From the NCBI GenBank assembly GCA_001275005.1, contig JWZX01002609.1:1-26356 (forward strand): a DNA stretch of 26,356 nt, in the 5' to 3' direction. This DNA is from Chrysochromulina tobinii (taxonomy: Eukaryota > Haptophyta > Prymnesiales > Chrysochromulinaceae). Positions within the stretch are counted from its first letter, which is position 1. Each line of letters begins with the position of its first letter. Below are positions 22,309-26,356 of the stretch, in pieces. The notes beneath the pieces were generated by a model. The model made no database searches. It saw nothing but the letters and a program-made list of their open reading frames with translations, and was not told the DNA's origin. The position numbers and the translations under genes are program-made.

Positions 22309-25116
22309 TCAGAAATTCTCCTTGTGCAGCCGGAAGAGGGTGCCCTCGGAGGCATCTGAGTTCTTCTCGCATTGCTCCTTGAGTGCGGCGGCAATCATGG
22401 GTGCGCCGCAGAAGACAACGCCGATCGTCTCCCGCCTGTGCTGCTGCCGGAGATTTGCAAATTCCTTATCCCACCTGGGACGGCCCGCAATCAGCTTGAT
22501 GTACGGCTTGCCGGTCTCGTCAGTCGCGTCGAGCAGCAAATTGACAAGCTCAGCCAGCGAGCCCTTCTTGGCGTCGCCCACCTTTTGGACCTCCTCGGGC
22601 TTGCAGCCGGTCAGGAAGAGGGTGATCGAGAGCTCACGCCGCTCGGAGATCGCCTCCTTGACCACGCCGCGTAGCTGCTCGACGCCACGCCGCTTGGCGT
22701 TCAGCTCGCCGTAGAGATCGCGCGGCCGATCCCACGACGTCAGGTTTGTGTACTTGTTCCAGTAGTACACTTCGCCCTCCGCCGTCGTCTGCGTACACCA
22801 GCCGTCGGGGAGCGGTGCGTCGGCCGAGGAAGCGGGCACGGTGCCATCGGGCAGCACCTTGCCCGGATCCACTGTGCTCGACTCCGCCTCCAGCTGATCG
22901 AGATTCGTCTCCTCGGAGCGGAGCGTCTTCTCGAGCTTCTTCAGCTGTACCAGGTCGCCGCCGTAGTAGCCGTTGTGCTTGAGCTGCTCTGCTTGGAGCA
23001 AGGGCAAGAGCGTGATGAGCCATCGGAACGTGTCGAGGTCGGCACGGCGCGCGACCCAATAGAAGTGCAGGTTCGCAGGCGGGTAGCCCTTTTTCCATCG
23101 GTAATGCACCACGCCCTTCATGATTGAAGCGCACGGCGTGACGCCGATGCCTGCTCCCACAAGCACGCACGTATTGTACTGGAAGACGTGCTGCGAGGGC
23201 GCGCCGTGCGGCGCGTCGATGCGGAAGAGCATTTGGCCGTCAGGCCCGAAGACCTTGCCAACGGCCATCTCGCCCGTCTCGGGGTTGCGGGTCGTGAGCT
23301 CGACATCGCCCGTCTTGTGAGGGTCCAACAGCTGTAGGTAGCGCATCACCTTGTTCGTCCATGCGTGAGGCGAGGGCATGACGCGAATGTTGACCTCGAG
23401 CACCGGCTCGTCCGGCGCCGACGAGATGGTGAATGGATGCCACTCCTTCAGGAATGCCATACGCCCGCTCTCGACGGCGGGGCACTGTAGGTACAAGTAA
23501 TGGCCCTCGCGGTACTGCAGCGGTTTCATCCCGCTGCGGTCGGTGCGGTTGTCGAACTGCAGAGTGATCACGTCGGGCTTGTCGGGCTTGCCCCAGAAAT
23601 AGATGCGCATGAGTGACATGCGCTTATTGCCCCGGTAAAAGATGCGAATGATCAGCCGGTCGATCACGTACGGCACGAGCGCGGGCAGGCACCAGAACTT
23701 CCACACGGGCCCGTGCAGCAGCAGGAGGATGAAGAACAGGATGAAGAAGTGATGTGAGTACCAAAATGTCTCGTAGTGCACGCGCCTGACCTTCTCGTGC
23801 GCGCCCGCGTAGATGACGAGCATCACCAGGCAGAGCAGCTGGCCGCTCAGCCCGGGCCCCATCCCGTCAGAGCCTGGAACAATGAAGGCCCAGGCCATGT
23901 GAGTGGGCGACGGATCGTACTCGTTCGCGCCGAGCGCTTGCCCATAATAGGGCGCGGAGGAGTAGTTGTAGTAGTGCGCAAAAGAGTGGCCGAGCACTGA
24001 GACGAGGATGAAGTACTTGGCGATGCTCTTGTGGAACACGATGTTCTTGTCGAGGAGCCCCGAGACGTACGTGATCCAGCGCAGATACCACGGCGGGTTG
24101 AGGGAGGAAAGGTCATGCAAGTACATAACGAGCGAGCGCACCACCGGCAGCACGAGCACCGCGCAGTTGAGGTTAAGCATCTGGCCAAAGCCCTTGGCGA
24201 TGGGGTACCAGTTGCCGACGTTGTTCTGCTTGAGCACCGGGATGCCGTCCGCGAACTCACCGCGAAGCAACTGCCCTTTGGCCGAGTCGCGGTGGCGTGT
24301 CATGGCTTCCATGTACAAGATGAAGTTGAGCAGCGTGTAGCCGGCAATGAAGAGGTAGCGTGCGAGCAGATTGGTCTCCCTGAAGTGCCTGTACAGGTCG
24401 CAGAGACGTCTGGGCGTCTGGAGCACGTAGTCCTTCCAGTTGAGGTACTTGGCCCCCTGCTCCTCCATCTTCTCCTTTTCCTTTGTATCGCCGAAGACCT
24501 TCCACTCCCACTCCTCGGGCGTCTTGGGCAGCACCTGCGTCGAGACGGCGGCCAGGTTGAGGCAGCCGACGAGCAGGTACATGATCCCGGGCAGCAGCGG
24601 AGGCATGAGCTCGTTTGCGAACGCGAAGCACGGCAGGCAGAGCCCAAGGTAGCCAATGACGCGTACCCACCACAGCCACGGCTGCACCATCACGGTCGCG
24701 CGCGCAAACGTGAACAGCTCAAAAGTGAGCATACCCATCCCGCCGCAGATGCACACCAAGAACATGAGCACGCCATGGGGCGATCCGTGGCGCGGGCCGC
24801 CATTGGAACCGTCGAGCCCCTGACGGTACGGCTCACAGATGAGGATAATGAAGCCGCATAGGAACATGACGAACGACGCCATGAGCCCCATATTGCGCGC
24901 AAGGTGCGGAACCGCGCGCAGCCGGTGCCGCATCCGCTCCGTCGCCGCGGAGATGGTCCTCTCGTCCTTCGGCAAGCCCGCAGTCCGCTCCGACCGTTCC
25001 GGCTTGGGCAGCGTGGTTGCACTTGGCGGGCCGGGCGGCGGCCCTGGCGGCGGCCCTGGCACCGTCCCCGGCGGCGGCCCAGGCGGCAGGCCGGCCGACG
25101 GGCCAGGGCGCGGCAT
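22309..25116 (-). CDS. NADPH oxidase (NOX/ferric-reductase superfamily) with inserted WW domain
   Basis: NOX enzymes pass electrons from cytosolic NADPH through FAD and two hemes to oxygen, making superoxide. From the first in-frame ATG (25116) the product has 935 residues. After a Pro/Gly-rich start come four hydrophobic spans (about 75-225), then the six-span core. The third core span has FHKSIAKYF and GHSFAH; the fifth has FWYSHHFFILFF with the second His pair partner 12 residues on (HH near 454-455, H467), matching heme ligands of gp91phox. HPFTISSAP (near 560) binds FAD and LVGAGIGVTPCASI (near 650) NADPH. FCGAP and the terminal KENF also match NOX. A WW domain (about 767-799: LPDGW, VYYWNKYTNLTSWDRP) is inserted inside the NADPH lobe. 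No EF hands are visible. The frame is open upstream of the ATG to about 25215, so the N-terminus is probably longer (see the WW ORF just upstream). Confidence 0.92.
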   Translation of the reverse strand: MPRPGPSAGLPPGPPPGTVPGPPPGPPPGPPSATTLPKPERSERTAGLPKDERTISAATERMRHRLRAVPHLARNMGLMASFVMFLCGFIILICEPYRQGLDGSNGGPRHGSPHGVLMFLVCICGGMGMLTFELFTFARATVMVQPWLWWVRVIGYLGLCLPCFAFANELMPPLLPGIMYLLVGCLNLAAVSTQVLPKTPEEWEWKVFGDTKEKEKMEEQGAKYLNWKDYVLQTPRRLCDLYRHFRETNLLARYLFIAGYTLLNFILYMEAMTRHRDSAKGQLLRGEFADGIPVLKQNNVGNWYPIAKGFGQMLNLNCAVLVLPVVRSLVMYLHDLSSLNPPWYLRWITYVSGLLDKNIVFHKSIAKYFILVSVLGHSFAHYYNYSSAPYYGQALGANEYDPSPTHMAWAFIVPGSDGMGPGLSGQLLCLVMLVIYAGAHEKVRRVHYETFWYSHHFFILFFILLLLHGPVWKFWCLPALVPYVIDRLIIRIFYRGNKRMSLMRIYFWGKPDKPDVITLQFDNRTDRSGMKPLQYREGHYLYLQCPAVESGRMAFLKEWHPFTISSAPDEPVLEVNIRVMPSPHAWTNKVMRYLQLLDPHKTGDVELTTRNPETGEMAVGKVFGPDGQMLFRIDAPHGAPSQHVFQYNTCVLVGAGIGVTPCASIMKGVVHYRWKKGYPPANLHFYWVARRADLDTFRWLITLLPLLQAEQLKHNGYYGGDLVQLKKLEKTLRSEETNLDQLEAESSTVDPGKVLPDGTVPASSADAPLPDGWCTQTTAEGEVYYWNKYTNLTSWDRPRDLYGELNAKRRGVEQLRGVVKEAISERRELSITLFLTGCKPEEVQKVGDAKKGSLAELVNLLLDATDETGKPYIKLIAGRPRWDKEFANLRQQHRRETIGVVFCGAPMIAAALKEQCEKNSDASEGTLFRLHKENF

Positions 25117-25177
25117 AATGTCGCCCAGGCCGCCCACCTTAGCGCGCCGGCTCGAGAAGGAGATTGTGCGGCTCGCG

Positions 25178-25918
25178 TCATTCGTTGCTTGCGGCTGGGC
25201 CTTTAGGCCTTATCGACGCCAGGCCGATCGTTGGCAGTGGCGGCAGCGGCGGCAGCGGCGGCAGCGGCGGCAGCGGCGGCAGCGGTGGCAGCGGTGGCAG
25301 CGGCCCCTGCGGTGGTAAGGCTGCGCGCGCGTCCCTCTCTGCCTGCTTCTGCGCTAGCCACTGCAACTCCGCCACCCTCTCCGCTGCCATCGGCGACGAC
25401 GCAGGCATGGGAGGTGGCGGGCCCAGCGGCGGACCGGGCGCGGGCGGTGGCGGGCCAAGCATTTTCATGGGTGGAACCGCAGGTAGGCGCGGAGAGTAGG
25501 CAGGCGCGCCTGGCAGCGCTGGTGGCAGGCCCGCCGGCAGCGGTGGCGGTCCGCTAGGCGGCTGCGACGCATGCGCCACGTGCCACGGATTGACAGGTGC
25601 GGGCGGCGGTGGCGAGGTGAATGGCGCCGGCGCCGGGTCCACGCCTGCAACTTGTTGTGCAAATTGGTTGAAGAGCACATCCTTCTTGCTCATGCGCGGC
25701 GCATTGGTCAGACCGGCGGACGACGGCGGACAATCCGGCGGCAGATCGGCAGGCGGCGGTGGCGGCGGCTCGTCAGATGATGGTGGAGCTGAAGGTGTCG
25801 GTTTAGCGGCTGAAGCCAACTGAGGGTTATCCCAGGTGGTCTCACCGGTCGAAGTGTTCCACCAGTAATATTCCCCTGGCGAGGACGGGTCCTCGACGCG
25901 CTGCCAGCCCTGGTCCAT
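25178..25918 (-). CDS. WW-domain, proline-rich ORF; probable N-terminal part of the NADPH oxidase gene
   Basis: From ATG 25918 the frame gives 246 residues. A WW domain occupies about 3-34 (DQGWQRVEDPS, YYWWNTSTGETTWDNP, with the two signature Trp and the C-terminal Pro). Then comes a Ser/Pro-rich region, a short helix MSKKDVLFNQFAQQVAG, more proline-rich sequence, a charged helix AERVAELQWLAQKQAERDA, and LPP repeats rich in the PPLP motif, a known class of WW ligand. The stop lies only 62 bases before the first ATG of the NADPH oxidase, and the oxidase frame is open upstream across this stop. I infer that both are one gene interrupted by an intron or a sequence indel. I found no convincing GTGCG-type donor to prove it. 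A separate small WW protein is the alternative. The longer frame upstream of 25918 lacks a better start. Confidence 0.75.
   Translation of the reverse strand: MDQGWQRVEDPSSPGEYYWWNTSTGETTWDNPQLASAAKPTPSAPPSSDEPPPPPPADLPPDCPPSSAGLTNAPRMSKKDVLFNQFAQQVAGVDPAPAPFTSPPPPAPVNPWHVAHASQPPSGPPPLPAGLPPALPGAPAYSPRLPAVPPMKMLGPPPPAPGPPLGPPPPMPASSPMAAERVAELQWLAQKQAERDARAALPPQGPLPPLPPLPPLPPLPPLPPLPPLPTIGLASIRPKGPAASNE
25236..25301 (-). repeat. 9-bp microsatellite encoding LPP repeats
   Basis: GGCAGCGGC/GGCAGTGGC units repeat about seven times on the plus strand and encode Leu-Pro-Pro repeats on the minus strand. They lie just before the end of the WW/proline-rich ORF. Such repeats are prone to slippage and assembly error. 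Confidence 0.9.
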
Positions 25919-26112
25919 TACCGAGGCGGCGTTTCCGACTGTGAAAAAAGGTGTGAAGCGCTCGACGAAACCGGTGTCGTGTGCATGCATGCAAAAGTAT
26001 CCCCGCCTCTTTTCGCGCAATTCGCGGACGCCTTTCTTCACAGTACAAGACTTCTGTCTGAATGACTGCAGCGACTGGAGACTTGCCTTTGTGAAGGTTC
26101 GCCCGTCTTGGG
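25919..26112. promoter_or_regulatory. Short bidirectional promoter with a mirrored TTTC-ACAGT element
   Basis: 194 bp separate the starts at 25918 (minus) and 26113 (plus). ACTGTGAAAAAAGGTG (25938-25953) and the inverted CGCCTTTCTTCACAGT (26029-26044) match at 14 of 16 positions. Each reads as pyrimidine-run plus CACAGT towards its own gene, like an initiator or a 3' splice site. TGCATGCATGCA (25982-25993) is a 12-bp palindrome between them. Confidence 0.55.
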
Positions 26113-26356
26113 ATGATGCTGTTTTGCATTCTCTGCCTCACCTACGTGTCAGCCGCAGCAGTGCTGGATGACGAGCCACAAGAATCCGCCGAGGATGCGG
26201 CGCAAGAAAGACTTGCGTGGGAGCAAGCTCACTCGGTGCTGCCGTGGGAGCTCGCCACGGACGATGACAACCCCCCGGCGAAACTTTTCCGCAATTTCCT
26301 CAAAACCGAAATAGAAAATCAGAAAAGGGGGTCGTGCGACTTCGAACGATAATCGC
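26113..26356 (+). CDS. Start of a secreted or membrane protein gene, truncated by window edge
   Basis: The ATG at 26113 opens MMLFCILCLTYVSAAA, a clear signal peptide with likely cleavage after AAA, followed by an acidic segment (VLDDEPQESAEDAAQERLAWE), LPWELATDDD and a Lys/Asn-rich stretch. The frame meets TAA at 26350-26352 after 79 codons. Because a GTGCGA donor-like site occurs at 26334 (phase 2), resembling the two other inferred introns, I suspect exon 1 ends at about 26333 and the gene continues beyond the window. A 79-residue secreted peptide is the alternative. No family is recognised. It diverges from the WW/NADPH oxidase locus across 194 bp. Confidence 0.55.

Noticed and set aside
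25982-25993. TGCATGCATGCA as a plant RY/Sph promoter element
   Set aside because: The motif fits, but the cognate B3 factors are a plant-lineage system and nothing here supports one in this organism; kept only as a palindrome.
1-26356. CRISPR arrays, insertion sequences, tRNA or rRNA genes, biosynthetic cluster
   Set aside because: No evenly spaced repeats with unique spacers, no transposase, no RNA gene signature; neighbouring genes are functionally unrelated.

Overview
The window looks like nuclear DNA of a GC-rich eukaryotic microalga with a red-lineage secondary plastid, most probably a haptophyte. Direct evidence is a fucoxanthin/chlorophyll a/c-type light-harvesting protein (9490-10324, minus) with a short hydrophobic start followed by an S-F-N-A-P plastid pre-sequence motif. 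Supporting evidence is long, mostly intronless, Ala/Pro-rich ORFs, single genes on alternating strands, no bacterial operon structure, and two inferred spliceosomal introns sharing a GTGCG donor, a CTGAC branch-like site and a CGCAG acceptor. The haptophyte assignment is inference; no marker gene is present.

Layout: (1) 6-3659 plus, a very long Ala-rich low-complexity/coiled-coil protein, open at the left edge. (2) 4406-5539 minus, a Pro/Ala/Ser/Tyr-rich protein bounded by two copies of an unrecognised GDPRTL-YGTD-GRWL motif. (3) 5711-6550 plus, uridine kinase, divergent from (2). (4) 6864-8399 plus, a BTB-BACK-MATH protein with the MATH domain at the unusual C-terminal end. (5) 9490-10324 minus, the light-harvesting protein, with an inferred intron directly after the ATG. 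(6) 10688-14667 minus, a vigilin-like multi-KH RNA-binding protein with one inferred intron. (7) 14862-15932 plus, a ROK-family sugar kinase with a C-terminal membrane anchor. (8) 16328-17803 minus, a ZIP metal transporter with a (His-Gly)n tail. (9) 18526-20568 plus, an FKBP prolyl isomerase fused to a WD40 propeller. (10) 20764-21936 plus, an SLC35F/EamA transporter. (11) 22309-25918 minus, an NADPH oxidase with a WW domain inserted in its NADPH lobe, preceded by a second WW/proline-rich ORF that is probably its N-terminal part. (12) 26113 to the right edge, plus, the start of a secreted or membrane protein.

The genes do not form one pathway. They read as an ordinary compact nuclear locus: pyrimidine salvage, ubiquitin-adaptor, light harvesting, RNA binding, sugar phosphorylation, metal uptake, protein folding, membrane transport and superoxide production. 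Four divergent pairs have start-to-start gaps of 171, 194, 722 and 194 bp, which suggests shared bidirectional promoters; three of these hold notable repeats or palindromes.

The most unusual content is the NADPH oxidase locus. It has a complete NOX core, four extra predicted N-terminal membrane spans, a WW domain in the cytosolic reductase lobe, and a second WW domain plus long LPP repeats (possible WW ligands) just upstream on the same strand. Other unusual architectures are BTB-BACK-MATH, FKBP-WD40, the membrane-tailed ROK kinase with an altered zinc motif, and the bookend-motif protein.
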